64,000 bases of DNA from Flavonifractor sp. An10 (GCF_002161215.1 NZ_NFMB01000002.1:372001-436000), one strand, 5' to 3'. Counted from the stretch's first letter, positions 51,687 to 60,858 are shown. Notes: generated by a model from the sequence alone, not told the origin. Numbers and translations are program-made.

Positions 51687-52376
51687 TCACAATTTTCCGA
51701 AATGGTCCAGATATAAATCCCGCACAGAATAAGGGCCTACAAGGTTCGTTTCCTGCCTGCCATCCCAGGAATACACATGAATTTTGCCCTCGTCCCCAAT
51801 GTACTGCTGCTCCTCAAAGGGTGCGGGGAAGGGGAAGCTATCTACTATGCTCCAGTCGATCTTGGGTTTCAGCCCATCAAACTCCTCGTGCTTGAGCCTT
51901 TTGAAGTTAAACACCAGTGCTGCCCCAATCCCATCGAACAGCAAGTCTGCGTATTCTCTGGGGGTGATACTCTCGCTCACATTGGCGGCATCAACATTCA
52001 CATCCAGAACCTTGTTGCCGCAGTTTGTCCAGATTTTATCGGGGGAGAACCAGGTGGCGCGTTCCGCAGCGTCTGCAAAGTCCTCACGGGGATACCATCC
52101 GTTTGCGCTGTCCGGCTTGACACCTTCCCGAAGCTGCCCGTTGTACGGGGAAAGCGGATAATATCGGTGCCGCACCGGATCAAATCGGCCAAAGGCAATT
52201 TTCAGCAGATACTTGTGCTTTTCACTACGCATGAGCTTATGGGGCTTCACGATATGTTCTTCGATCAAGCTCCAAATGTACTCATCTACACGGATGGATA
52301 CACGGGGACGGCTGAATAGTGTGATTTTGTTGGTGTCTGTATCCACATTGAGCCAGACACGATTGATTTCAACCAT
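51687..52376 (-). CDS. Unrecognised array protein
   Basis: 229 residues from ATG 52376; an ATG at 52382 overlapping the preceding stop by 4 bp is equally possible. ITLFSRPRVSIRVDEYIWSLIEEHI at the N-terminus and VYSWDGRQETNLVGPYSVRDLYLDHFG at the C-terminus. No family recognised. Confidence 0.6.
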   Translation of the reverse strand: MVEINRVWLNVDTDTNKITLFSRPRVSIRVDEYIWSLIEEHIVKPHKLMRSEKHKYLLKIAFGRFDPVRHRYYPLSPYNGQLREGVKPDSANGWYPREDFADAAERATWFSPDKIWTNCGNKVLDVNVDAANVSESITPREYADLLFDGIGAALVFNFKRLKHEEFDGLKPKIDWSIVDSFPFPAPFEEQQYIGDEGKIHVYSWDGRQETNLVGPYSVRDLYLDHFGKL

Positions 52377-52378
52377 TG

Positions 52379-53329
52379 TCATTCCTCGCTTTCACCAAGT
52401 ACCCCGCCATAGAGAACGCCGTTTTTCCCGAGGAACAGCATCTGGCTGCAAAGCAGGCTGCACTGCACCACAGCGACCTTGTTTCCATCACAGGTGGGAA
52501 TCGCCTCCTGCTTTTGCCCAAGGCGATCACCATGAGCGGTAAGGAAGTAGAATTTGTCCCGTTGCTGGTATCCGCCTTGAAATAGGAAGGCATTGCCGGA
52601 CGGGGCAACAGAAAAAGCTCCGCTTCCTTCGATTGGCAGTTCAAACACAAGATCCTCTTTGAAGTTCGTCCGCACCAGCTGGAATTCATCGTAATAATAG
52701 AACCACAGGTTTTCTTCTTCGTCCAGGCTGATGGCATAGCAGTCATAGATGGAATACTTCTCATTCTTCCAGAGAGGAGTTCCCTCCGATGTCCATGCAA
52801 TCAGGCCGCAAGCGCCCAGAGGTTCATCCCAACCGTAATTACCAAATACACCTTCGTCAAAGTAGCTGGTAATGATGGTGCCATCTTTTTTTACCACACA
52901 GTCTTGAATGCCATCCCCCAGGCAGAAACGGGACAGCACAGCTCCGTCCCGGCTGACGATCCAGGCGTTCTGGTCGGGGCCGCTTTCCCGATAGGCGCAT
53001 CTTGCTCCCAGCAGGAGGAAGTATTCGCCTGCAGGCCGCAAATAATGGAACTGGAACTTCAAGAGGCCAAGAGGAAACAGCGTCGTTTCCAGCACCCGCT
53101 GTTCCGCCCAATCCAGCTGGATTTCCACTGCGGTATAGGTGGAAGGAGTGCTGAGCCAGTCCTTACCCTGTGTTTCGGACGGCTGTTCCATGAGAAGATA
53201 GACTTTTCCATCCCTTGCCGTGAAAAAGTCTGTCACTTCTGTGCCCTCCAGATGGTTTTCCCGGCGCAGCTGGTTCAGGTCAATGATGGAGAACAACGGC
53301 AGATTTTTGGCTTTTATAGGTTTGTTCAT
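52379..53329 (-). CDS. Beta-propeller-like immunity-array protein
   Basis: 316 residues. Repeated blades, e.g. FFTARDGKVYLLMEQ, GAGAFSVAPSGNAFLFQGG and LFLGKNGVLYGGVLG. No catalytic motif. Its fold type parallels the WGR-propeller gene at 39701. GGAGGAGACACT precedes the ATG. Confidence 0.62.
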   Translation of the reverse strand: MNKPIKAKNLPLFSIIDLNQLRRENHLEGTEVTDFFTARDGKVYLLMEQPSETQGKDWLSTPSTYTAVEIQLDWAEQRVLETTLFPLGLLKFQFHYLRPAGEYFLLLGARCAYRESGPDQNAWIVSRDGAVLSRFCLGDGIQDCVVKKDGTIITSYFDEGVFGNYGWDEPLGACGLIAWTSEGTPLWKNEKYSIYDCYAISLDEEENLWFYYYDEFQLVRTNFKEDLVFELPIEGSGAFSVAPSGNAFLFQGGYQQRDKFYFLTAHGDRLGQKQEAIPTCDGNKVAVVQCSLLCSQMLFLGKNGVLYGGVLGESEE

Positions 53330-53350
53330 AGTGTCTCCTCCTGGTTCCTT

Positions 53351-53644
53351 TCACGCTCCATCATAGGTGTGGCTTTCCCAGATGGCCTCAAATTCCGCCT
53401 GCTCTATGATGCAGGCGTGGAATTCCTCGCCCCAGACATGGGCGTTCAATTCCTCCACGGTGGGGATCGGCGTAATCTCAATGGCGCTGTCGTAAAGGTC
53501 AGGGATATTGCGGGTGCGGCCATCCGCAAAGATGTCAATGGAGCGGAGGGCCAGCCGCTCATTTTCGGTATCCACTTCATAGAGGATGACCGGTGGCTCT
53601 CCCTCTGGTGCGCCCTCCCAAAAGAGCTTGATGTACTCGATCAT
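53351..53644 (-). CDS. DUF6881 protein
   Basis: 97 residues. IEYIKLFWEGAPEGEPPVILYEVDTENERLALRSIDIFADGRT, and later PIPTVEELN and IIEQAEFEAIWES, match DUF6881, small proteins common in immunity loci. Activity unknown. Confidence 0.78.
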   Translation of the reverse strand: MIEYIKLFWEGAPEGEPPVILYEVDTENERLALRSIDIFADGRTRNIPDLYDSAIEITPIPTVEELNAHVWGEEFHACIIEQAEFEAIWESHTYDGA

Positions 53645-53654
53645 TCCATTTCCC

Positions 53655-53918
53655 TCATTTGAACCAATGCCACCCCGTCATGGTGCCGGTTACCTCATCT
53701 ATCTGTATTGCGATATCATAATTGCCGCGACAGCCCAGCAAGGCCGCAAGATGATCGTTTTCCATAATCAAATCATAAAACTCAACCGCTATACCTTGGA
53801 ATTTCTCTGGGATCTCCAGCACAGAAAAGGAATCCACTGACTGAGCATTTTGGAAAAATTCAATGGCCGTTTTACTGCATTTTACTATAATCCCTGTTTG
53901 AGTGGTCAACTCTTTCAT
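53655..53918 (-). CDS. Small unrecognised array protein
   Basis: 87 residues. FSVLEIPEKFQGIAVEFYDLI and ALLGCRGNYDIAIQIDEVTG show a compact alpha/beta protein. Overlaps the upstream gene by 4 bp, so it is translated with it. Confidence 0.6.
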   Translation of the reverse strand: MKELTTQTGIIVKCSKTAIEFFQNAQSVDSFSVLEIPEKFQGIAVEFYDLIMENDHLAALLGCRGNYDIAIQIDEVTGTMTGWHWFK

Positions 53919-54355
53919 GCTTTCGCTGCCTCGCTCATGTTCAGATACATCCCCATCGTTTTTTCATCGGCACAGGCCGCCCGGATCATTTTGGCCAGCA
54001 TCATCAAATCGTCGATGTATTGGGAGTACACGCAGAACACATCCTCGTCGGAGTCGAAGTGAAACAGATCCTCGCCGCTGTTGCCTTCCTCGAACTCTTG
54101 GATCACACCCCGGACCAGCCGTTCCCAGTCTCCGCTGCTGCCGGTCAGTCCCAGCCGACGGAATTCTTCCGTCCGGAATCCATCGTTGATTTTAAGCAGA
54201 AGGGAGATGGCATAGGGGTGGTGGGGAATGAGAAAGAATGGCGCGATCTGCTCCGGCTTCACCCAGATTTTGAAGGGCGGGCGCGGATCGGGTATCCAGG
54301 GCAGTATTTCCCATTCATCATCCCGTCTATTTCCGTATTGGCATAGGTCTTTCAT
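53915..54355 (-). CDS. Imm51-like immunity protein
   Basis: 146 residues from ATG 54355 (GCGAGGGATTAC). The C-terminal GLTGSSGDWERLVRGVIQEF, LFHFDSDEDVFCVYSQ, DLMMLAKMIRA follow the Imm51 pattern (G-DW...FDSE-mFc-YS...L--lA). The N-terminal 70 residues are extra. Confidence 0.65.
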   Translation of the reverse strand: MKDLCQYGNRRDDEWEILPWIPDPRPPFKIWVKPEQIAPFFLIPHHPYAISLLLKINDGFRTEEFRRLGLTGSSGDWERLVRGVIQEFEEGNSGEDLFHFDSDEDVFCVYSQYIDDLMMLAKMIRAACADEKTMGMYLNMSEAAKA

Positions 54356-54378
54356 GTAATCCCTCGCTTTCCGGCACA

Positions 54379-54837
54379 TCAGCAGCCCAGTTGTCCTCCG
54401 TTTACCGGGCGGAAGATCCTGCGGCCCGCCAGCAGTTCCTCCAGCTTTTTGGCCAGCGCCTCTACAATGGCATGGCAAGGGTTTTCGTAGCCCATGATCT
54501 CCAGCTTTTGCAGCTCGACGCAGTGGAGCGTTCCATAGAAGCCCAGCATAAACTCCGTCAATTCAGCAATCATCTGGTAGCCTTCCATGTTGCTCACATC
54601 CGTCTGGCCCTCTTTGGCGGTCATCAGCCCGATGATCCCCACCGCCACGGTGAAGGCACCACAGCAGGACTGCTTGGTCTGCATCCCAAGGCCCATGACG
54701 GAGAACATCTTCCGGGTCTCCTCGGACAAATTCAGATGGTAATATTCATTGCAGGCCATGAACATCGCCTCGGCGCAGGTCAGTTCTGTGCCGATGTGGT
54801 AGTGGTTGACCAGTTCATAGAGTTTCATTGTTGCCAT
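54379..54837 (-). CDS. C-GCAxxG-C-C-like redox protein
   Basis: 152 residues. LTCAEAMFMACNEYY, then KQSCCGAFTVAVGIIGLM, and later HCVELQ and NPCHAIVEAL follow the cysteine spacing of the C_GCAxxG_C_C family, with CCGA in place of GCA. These proteins probably bind metal or act in electron transfer. It is out of place in an immunity array; start 54828 would give an ATGA overlap with the NADAR gene. Confidence 0.68.
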   Translation of the reverse strand: MATMKLYELVNHYHIGTELTCAEAMFMACNEYYHLNLSEETRKMFSVMGLGMQTKQSCCGAFTVAVGIIGLMTAKEGQTDVSNMEGYQMIAELTEFMLGFYGTLHCVELQKLEIMGYENPCHAIVEALAKKLEELLAGRRIFRPVNGGQLGC

Positions 54838-55694
54838 ACTGTGCTCCAATCGCAAAGCATTTCATTCTGTGTCACTCGGCGCAGTTCGTCCCGCACCTCC
54901 ATCAGCGCAAAGCCCAGTAGGTTCCGTCCCCTCCACTTCATGGGGTCCTGGGCCTCCGGGGAGCTGGCCGCGAGGCGGATGCCCCAGATGGCATCGTAGG
55001 GGCTGGCCTCCACCAGCACGCTGTCCCCGGTGGAAAGGAGAAACTCCCGCAGTTCGCGGTTCTGGCTGAATTTGTGCCAGTTGCCAAGCAGCACAATGGC
55101 GTACTTGAACTTGTCCCATACCTTCTGCTCAAAGCCCCGCACCTTGCGGCCCAGGGCCTTGATCTGCTTTTGGTCGCTGCATTTCAAAATCTGGTCCCGG
55201 ATCTCTTTGTCACCGAACAGCTCGGCCTTAGCAGCCATCATATACTGCTCCATGCAGAGGTAGGAGTCAGCCGTCGTATAGAAGTCCTCCATCCACCACT
55301 GGCTGAGGCAGCTTTTTGTCAGCTGGCCGTCCTCGGCAGGCTGATGGCTCCAGAACAGGCACAGCTCCCGCTTCCGCCCGGCGGCAAGCTCCTGCTGGAG
55401 CCACTGGCGGGTGTACTTGGGACGGCCCTCCGACTGCCACGCATCCACCAAGAAGTCACCATGCTCCAGCACCTCGCTGCTGTCCTCGTCATCCCACCAG
55501 CCCTTCCAGGTCACCGGCTCGGGAAAGAGAGTGCGGTATTCCGTCCGCTCCTCCGGGGAGAGGGTGTCCAGCCAATCGCCAAATCGGTATATGTAATCCT
55601 CCCCATAGCCCATGCGCCAGCCAATGGAGTATCGCTCGATCTCCCGGTGGGCCAGCCAAGGGGGAGGCATGATTTTCTTATCTTGTAGTGCCAT
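54825..55694 (-). CDS. NADAR-domain protein (putative ADP-ribose glycohydrolase)
   Basis: 289 residues. Residues about 105-280 form the NADAR (YbiA-like) domain: LCLFWSHQP, CLSQWWMEDFY, TADSYLCMEQYMMAAKAELF, and GNWHKFSQNRELREFLLSTGDSVLVEASPYDAIWGIRL. NADAR enzymes release ADP-ribose, including from guanine modified by DarT-type toxins. The first 100 residues, with FPEPVTWKGWWDDEDSSEVLEHG, are an additional domain I do not recognise. In this array a role in undoing toxin-made ADP-ribosylation is the natural reading. Confidence 0.88.
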   Translation of the reverse strand: MALQDKKIMPPPWLAHREIERYSIGWRMGYGEDYIYRFGDWLDTLSPEERTEYRTLFPEPVTWKGWWDDEDSSEVLEHGDFLVDAWQSEGRPKYTRQWLQQELAAGRKRELCLFWSHQPAEDGQLTKSCLSQWWMEDFYTTADSYLCMEQYMMAAKAELFGDKEIRDQILKCSDQKQIKALGRKVRGFEQKVWDKFKYAIVLLGNWHKFSQNRELREFLLSTGDSVLVEASPYDAIWGIRLAASSPEAQDPMKWRGRNLLGFALMEVRDELRRVTQNEMLCDWSTVWQQ

Positions 55695-55704
55695 ATTGTT
55701 TTCC

Positions 55705-56304
55705 TCATTTCTCTTGCAGCTTCTTCAGCAGCTTCACGATCCGCTCCCGGTTCTTTGCGGTTTTCATGAAGGTGGGGAGATGGTCGGCCTGGGTCTTTTT
55801 CTGCCTTCCCGATGGCTTTTCCCTCAGGTCGGCGCTGAGATAGCCAATCAGATAGGCCAGGTGCTCCCGGTTGAGAGCCCAGACTGGCTTACCCTGGAAG
55901 GAGGTCAAAAACCACAGTTCCAGGCCGAACCAGGGGTCCTTGCCGCCCTGAATCTCCGCGCCATAGGAGAAAGCCTCCGCCGTCTTGTGTACCTCGCCCG
56001 GCATGGTTGCCCCGCAATAGGGGCAGGCCACATGGAGGACGGGAAAGTGTTGTTTTGCCTCATCTTCAATATCCACCCGGTAGTATCTTCCGCAGTTTTT
56101 GCACTGGTTATGGACATCGTAGCGGTAGACCGTCCGATCCTGCGTCATCCGATAGCCGCAGCTCAGGCACCGGAAATAGGCGTTGTCATCATCCGCTGTC
56201 ACCACACCTGCGCCGTGGCACTTGGGGCATTTCACCTGGATGCCGGTGGTGAGGGCGCTGTAGGCACTGTGGGTGAAATAGGGTTCATCAACGATTCGGC
56301 TCAT
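55705..56304 (-). CDS. Zinc-ribbon array protein
   Basis: 199 residues from ATG 56304. Three CxxC pairs: CPKCHGAG, CLSCGY, CKNCGRYY, plus CPYCGAT. The C-terminus is helical (LAYLIGYLSADLREK ... KNRERIVKLLKKLQEK). Likely binds two zinc ions; function unknown. Confidence 0.65.
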   Translation of the reverse strand: MSRIVDEPYFTHSAYSALTTGIQVKCPKCHGAGVVTADDDNAYFRCLSCGYRMTQDRTVYRYDVHNQCKNCGRYYRVDIEDEAKQHFPVLHVACPYCGATMPGEVHKTAEAFSYGAEIQGGKDPWFGLELWFLTSFQGKPVWALNREHLAYLIGYLSADLREKPSGRQKKTQADHLPTFMKTAKNRERIVKLLKKLQEK

Positions 56305-56335
56305 GCGACCGCACATTCCTTTCTCTACGACTGAA

Positions 56336-56752
56336 CTAAAGATGCACAACGATTTCTTCCTCGTCCTTCCTGCCGAAATAGACAAGATATACCTTTGGAT
56401 GTTCTTTGATATAGTCACTCAATCCGGAAATCTGTTTCTGTTCCAATGACTCGCCACAGATCGGGCAAACTTGAGTGGAGTCAATGTAGAAAAATGCATT
56501 GCCGCTAAAAATTTTCTCCGCCCGCTTTGGCATGCTGTCATTCCACCCAAAGCGGAGCTCATTTTCGGTAAGCTCCATAATCACAAGGGTTGATGACTGC
56601 GGCGCATAAACACTGCTAAGAAATATTGGCACCATATCGGTATCCGATGTAGATACAGCCTGAACAAACACATTCTTGCACTTTTTACAGCTGTACCTAT
56701 GAACTACCATTAAACAAAATGTAAGTCGCCTGACTTGTTCGTTACCTTTCAT
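56336..56752 (-). CDS. Zinc-ribbon array protein, second copy type
   Basis: 138 residues. CKKCKNVF near residue 22 and CPICGESLE near 96 probably bind one zinc. Between them a beta-rich insert. It lies directly upstream of another zinc-ribbon gene. GGGAGGACAAACCTC precedes the ATG. Confidence 0.62.
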   Translation of the reverse strand: MKGNEQVRRLTFCLMVVHRYSCKKCKNVFVQAVSTSDTDMVPIFLSSVYAPQSSTLVIMELTENELRFGWNDSMPKRAEKIFSGNAFFYIDSTQVCPICGESLEQKQISGLSDYIKEHPKVYLVYFGRKDEEEIVVHL

Positions 56753-56840
56753 GAGGTTTGTCCTCCCTTAATGGCCGTATTTGATGCCAATGCTGAACTC
56801 ATTCCGGTGAAAAAGACACCTCCATAAAGACAATGCCGCA

Positions 56841-58322
56841 TCAAAAATCATGAAGCTCATCGAACTTCGCAATCAGGGCATCTTTCTGGAGTATATCGCC
56901 TGGCAGGGCATCCAGGATACCCCGCAGGGCCATATAGATTTCATCCCGCTCCTCAGTTTCGATAAAGCCCATCTTGTTGAAGGTCTGAGTGTAGGCTGCC
57001 ACCGCATCCAGTGCCTGGGCCTGAGCGTCCTCGCCCGGCTCAGTGGCCAGCTTCATCAGCTGGGAACGGGTCTTGCGGTATTGATTGGCTGCCTTTTTCG
57101 CAGCAGAAGCAGGGATATGCTCCGCACCGTCCCAGCCTCGGAAGGGATTGTCCAGGTTTTGCGCCAGCCACTCCGGTTTCCGGGGCTTGGTGATCCGCAG
57201 ATCCATTCCCGGCTTGCTTTTCCAGAGCTGTTTTGCCGCTTTTGCCGCCGTCTCCGGCAGGCTGGTCATCCAGAACCAGCGAAGTTCCGGCATCTGCGCC
57301 GGGGTGGGGATGTCCTCCGCCCCGAAACCAAACAGGTCGAAGGTGGAGAGATTCGTCAATTCTCGGAACCCTCTCACGGCGGAGAAGTTCCCCAGGTTTC
57401 CCGGCGCACCCCAGAGCCGCAGCTCCTTCAGATGGGGATGGACAGCATCCATTCCAGTCAGCTCAAAGTCCTTCAGCTCGATGCCATGCAGCCCCCATAG
57501 GTTCGGCAGTTCCGTGTGCGGGCGGTATTCCCCGATAAATTGGAGGGTCAATCCGCTACCATCTTCGGGGGCATGGATGGCACAGGCGTCCGGCCCCTTG
57601 TTCTGGAACAGGAGCAGCTCCGTTCCCTCACACAGCCACAGTTCCTCCAGCCCGGTCATGTCCAGCATCAGCTTTCTGATGCTGGTGCCCCGCAGATCAA
57701 GTGTCCTCTGACCGTGGTTCAGCAAAGTCACTTCATCAACAAAGGGGGTTTCCCGCAAAAACTCCAGCAGATCCGGGTGCCACCGCTCGCAGATGAGTTC
57801 GGAGAGGCAGGGTAGCGCCTTTAGTTCCAGCGCCGAATCGAATGGTTCGTACTGGTCCGTCACCCGATGGCTGCTGACCTTCACCGGGATACCGCCGATC
57901 TCCGTTTGCTCGTCACTGTCCATGGCCTCCTTGAAGGCCCGCCGCCGTTCCTCCGGAATGGCCTGCCACCGGATCTGGAGATACACATCATAGCCGTCAC
58001 TCCAGCCTCCGTAGGAGCGGCAGGGCTGGTCGGTGAAGGGCGGAAGTGTACCCACCAGTTTATACTGGGGCGGGACCTCCAACGGCACCCGCAGCAGGTG
58101 GAGGTCGCGGGACCAGTACATGAAGTCCTTGTAGAGCGGGCGGAGATGGGGCAGTTCCTCCGCAGTCAGAGGGGCGTCGCCCACCCAATCCAGAGAGAGG
58201 ACCACCGCCCAAGATTCTTCGCTCACCGTGTCCGGCGGCGCAATATAGGCCACCTGGCAGGCGGTGTAGCGTTTCAGATATTGGTTGTAGACTGTATAGA
58301 CTTCTCCGGCGGTGGCTTTCAT
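56841..58322 (-). CDS. LRR-type immunity-array protein
   Basis: 493 residues. The middle (about 170-370) has leucine-rich-repeat-like runs such as LLNHGQRTLDLRGTSIRKLMLDMTGLEELWLCEG and HLKELRLWGAPGNLGNF. The C-terminal 110 residues are helical (AAKKAANQYRKTRSQLMKL ... EERDEIYMALRGILDAL). LRR proteins bind partners over a broad face, so a toxin-binding role is plausible. Confidence 0.65.
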   Translation of the reverse strand: MKATAGEVYTVYNQYLKRYTACQVAYIAPPDTVSEESWAVVLSLDWVGDAPLTAEELPHLRPLYKDFMYWSRDLHLLRVPLEVPPQYKLVGTLPPFTDQPCRSYGGWSDGYDVYLQIRWQAIPEERRRAFKEAMDSDEQTEIGGIPVKVSSHRVTDQYEPFDSALELKALPCLSELICERWHPDLLEFLRETPFVDEVTLLNHGQRTLDLRGTSIRKLMLDMTGLEELWLCEGTELLLFQNKGPDACAIHAPEDGSGLTLQFIGEYRPHTELPNLWGLHGIELKDFELTGMDAVHPHLKELRLWGAPGNLGNFSAVRGFRELTNLSTFDLFGFGAEDIPTPAQMPELRWFWMTSLPETAAKAAKQLWKSKPGMDLRITKPRKPEWLAQNLDNPFRGWDGAEHIPASAAKKAANQYRKTRSQLMKLATEPGEDAQAQALDAVAAYTQTFNKMGFIETEERDEIYMALRGILDALPGDILQKDALIAKFDELHDF

Positions 58323-58337
58323 GGCGCCACGCTCCTC

Positions 58338-58574
58338 TCATCCGTTCTTTTCCAGATAGAATCCCCATACACAGTTGGAGAACTCCCCGGCGGCAAAGCG
58401 GTGGATCTGCCCGTCAATCTCCACCTGCCAGACCTCGAAGGTATGGTCTTGGTGATAGATCGGGTCTTTGACTTTTACTCGCTTGCCGGTGGTTTGCCAG
58501 TCGTAGTCAAAGATGTTCACACCAAACAATTTACATTGACCGTCTGGGCTAAAAGTTTCATATTCCCAAGCCAT
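58338..58574 (-). CDS. Small unrecognised array protein
   Basis: 78 residues from ATG 58574. WEYETFSPDGQCKLFGVNIFDYDW, WQVEIDGQIHRFAAGEFSNCVWGFYLEKNG: an all-beta pattern. 8 bp from the gene upstream. Confidence 0.6.
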   Translation of the reverse strand: MAWEYETFSPDGQCKLFGVNIFDYDWQTTGKRVKVKDPIYHQDHTFEVWQVEIDGQIHRFAAGEFSNCVWGFYLEKNG

Positions 58575-58582
58575 GTGATGCC

Positions 58583-59542
58583 TCACAAACCCGTGCGCTG
58601 CCAGCCGTCCAGCCGCTCCTGCACCCCGTCGATCATCCAGTTATCGCCCACACGCTTCATGAGGAAACGGCGGTCAAAGCCGGTGTTTTTCTCTCTGGTG
58701 TAGATGTAGAGTTTGTTTTTGGTGATCTGCTCCGCGTCAAGGAATTCTTCCCCGTTGTAGGTGCCCTGGGCACTGTATGAGAGGCCCAGAGGACGGTAGC
58801 CCGGACGGGGCTTTTCGCTCACATACTTTTCCCAGATCGCCAGCAGGCGGGGCACAGCCTCGGCATCTTCAAACCCGGCATGCTCCATGTACTGCTCCCA
58901 CTGTGTCATCTCGGCAAAGAAAGCGGACAGCACCTTGCGGCATTCTTCCGCCGCCTGCTCATCCAGCTGGACGGGCTTTTTGGCCTTTTCCCGCTGGAGC
59001 TGGGAGAAGTGTTCCATCTGCTCCTTGGTGAATTGCACATGGGCCACCGGCTCGATGCGGTTGTTACCGGCGATGGCCAGCAGGCCCTCATAGGTAACGG
59101 CGGAATGGTCGATCTGGATGTGGGAGAGCTTGGGGATGGAGGCCGCCTGGAGCAGACCGGCATCATCCAGCCCGGTGCGGTTGAGAGTGATAAGATCCAG
59201 CTTGCAGCCTTGCAGGGCGGACAGACCGCTGCCGTGGATGGCGGCATTGCCGTCCAGCAGGAGATAGCGCAGCTTGGGCATAGCGGAAAAAACAGGGAAA
59301 CAGGCGTCGGTGAGCGCACCGTCCTCCACGCCGAAGTTGGCCATGCTTTTATGGCCGGCAAAAGGGGAGAGTAGGTCGTCGGTCACCGGATAGCCTTTTA
59401 CATGAAAGCCCACCAGAGTGTAACCGGCCAGCTGCTCCATGATCTCTGCGGTCAGTTCCGGGACTTCAAACTGCTTTTCTCCGTCTAAGGTCAGGACACC
59501 ACTTGCCCAGTCCGCTGTCCGCGCCCGTTTTGGCCATTCCAT
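58583..59542 (-). CDS. LRR / NTF2-fold immunity fusion
   Basis: 319 residues. Residues about 60-170 contain LRR-like units (MPKLRYLLLDGNAAIHGSGLSALQGCKLDLITLNRTGLDDAGL). From about 190 the sequence is NTF2-like: YMEHAGFEDAEAVPRLLAIWEKY, then IYTREKNTGFDRRFLMKRVGDNWMIDGVQERLDGW. NTF2-fold proteins include antidotes of Rhs toxins. The fusion joins two binding folds. GGAGGTAAACAGCG precedes the ATG. Confidence 0.7.
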   Translation of the reverse strand: MEWPKRARTADWASGVLTLDGEKQFEVPELTAEIMEQLAGYTLVGFHVKGYPVTDDLLSPFAGHKSMANFGVEDGALTDACFPVFSAMPKLRYLLLDGNAAIHGSGLSALQGCKLDLITLNRTGLDDAGLLQAASIPKLSHIQIDHSAVTYEGLLAIAGNNRIEPVAHVQFTKEQMEHFSQLQREKAKKPVQLDEQAAEECRKVLSAFFAEMTQWEQYMEHAGFEDAEAVPRLLAIWEKYVSEKPRPGYRPLGLSYSAQGTYNGEEFLDAEQITKNKLYIYTREKNTGFDRRFLMKRVGDNWMIDGVQERLDGWQRTGL

Positions 59543-59556
59543 CGCTGTTTACCTCC

Positions 59557-60510
59557 TTACACCTGCTCCTTGTAGCTGGCTTCAATGTCGATGAAGCGCA
59601 CATACACGGCACAGATTTCGCCCTTGGCGTCATAGCCGAAGTAGACGGGATAGTAACCGTAACCGTCACCAGAGCCGGAGGCGAAGATGGGCAGATTGGA
59701 GTCTGTGTCCGGCACCGTCCAGTTGAGCCAGTCGCCGTAGTCCCCCTGATATTTGGGGTGGGCTTTGGCGTTTTCCTTGAGAAGATCGCAGAACAGGTCG
59801 TTGTAGGGGTCGATGTCCGGGTCTTCTTCCAGACGCTTGGCCCAGTAGGTCTTGAAGGCCGCCTGGGTCTGGATGTCCGCAACGCAGCCCATCCCAGTGT
59901 CTACGCCAAAGCCAAAAAACTCGTCCTCGCTCGGCTCCTCAACCAGATCCTCTTGGCCGGTCATGCCCAGCTCATAGCGGACAGGCTTTTCCCGGCTGAC
60001 CTCCACCTTGACGCAGGCGTAGCAGTCGCCGTATTTCTCACTGGGCACCACGCAGATCTTCACCGGATAAGTCCCGGCGGGGATCGTCTGGATAAAGGGC
60101 GGCGTGTCCTCCAGCTCCACCAGAGGATCGCAGGCGAAAATCGTTCCTGTTGGGAAATTGACGGCGCCAATGTCCAGCACATCCACACCCATATTCCCAA
60201 TCACTTTTTCTGTAAAATAGTCGTCCAGGTCCGTTTTGCAGGCCAGTTTGTCCTTTATGGATTCGTATTTGTTCAGCCATTCGGTAGTCGGCATAATGGC
60301 TTTCTCCTGTTTGTCGTGTTTCTTAATGTACTCGCTCTTAGAGCCGTCCCAGTAGCAGTTCACACACCGGCCATTCTGAAAATGGTGGGGACAATTTGGG
60401 TAGCCATAGAGGACATGAGCGCATTCCGGGCACAGTCCCATCATCTGTGAGGAGCCTTTGAAAAACAGGCTGCCGCACTCATCACAGACGGCCAGTTCAT
60501 TTTCTGCCAT
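59557..60510 (-). CDS. Zinc-ribbon plus DUF4241 protein
   Basis: 317 residues from ATG 60510 (a GTG at 60519 is possible). The first 60 have CDECGSLFF, CPECA and CPHH...CVNCYW. From about 120, PTGTIFACDPLVELEDTPPF, IPAGTYPVKICVV, FFGFGVDTGMGCVADI and ASGSGDGYGYYPVYFGYDAKG match DUF4241, a widespread immunity-associated family. Confidence 0.75.
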   Translation of the reverse strand: MAENELAVCDECGSLFFKGSSQMMGLCPECAHVLYGYPNCPHHFQNGRCVNCYWDGSKSEYIKKHDKQEKAIMPTTEWLNKYESIKDKLACKTDLDDYFTEKVIGNMGVDVLDIGAVNFPTGTIFACDPLVELEDTPPFIQTIPAGTYPVKICVVPSEKYGDCYACVKVEVSREKPVRYELGMTGQEDLVEEPSEDEFFGFGVDTGMGCVADIQTQAAFKTYWAKRLEEDPDIDPYNDLFCDLLKENAKAHPKYQGDYGDWLNWTVPDTDSNLPIFASGSGDGYGYYPVYFGYDAKGEICAVYVRFIDIEASYKEQV

Positions 60511-60515
60511 GAGGT

Positions 60516-60842
60516 TCACCAGTCCCTTTCCCGGATGGCCTCCTCAATATCAATGGGAATGCCGAACCACTCCAGAATGTAGGCCACAGTGACTCCAATA
60601 CAATCCCGGGCCACCGTTTCGATCTCGCTGTCGTTCTCGTCAAACTCCTCCTGGAGATCATTGATGCCGCAGACCGCCTCATCCAGCGTTTCCTGTATTA
60701 CTTCAGTGTCGGTTTCGCCGCTCTCAAGCAGGTCGATGACCTTCTGGAGTTCGTCCTTTACCTTATCCACCAGAAAAGTAGGATAGTAATCATCCTGATA
60801 CATCTCGTCCAGCAGTTTGTAGTTGGGATCAAATGCTTTCAT
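60516..60842 (-). CDS. DUF5713-like immunity protein
   Basis: 108 residues from ATG 60842 (AAAGGAGCAATCC). EEFDENDSEIETVARDCIGVTVAYILEWFG and IEEAIRERDW match DUF5713, a small helical protein family of immunity loci. Confidence 0.75.
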   Translation of the reverse strand: MKAFDPNYKLLDEMYQDDYYPTFLVDKVKDELQKVIDLLESGETDTEVIQETLDEAVCGINDLQEEFDENDSEIETVARDCIGVTVAYILEWFGIPIDIEEAIRERDW

Positions 60843-60858
60843 AGGGATTGCTCCTTTC

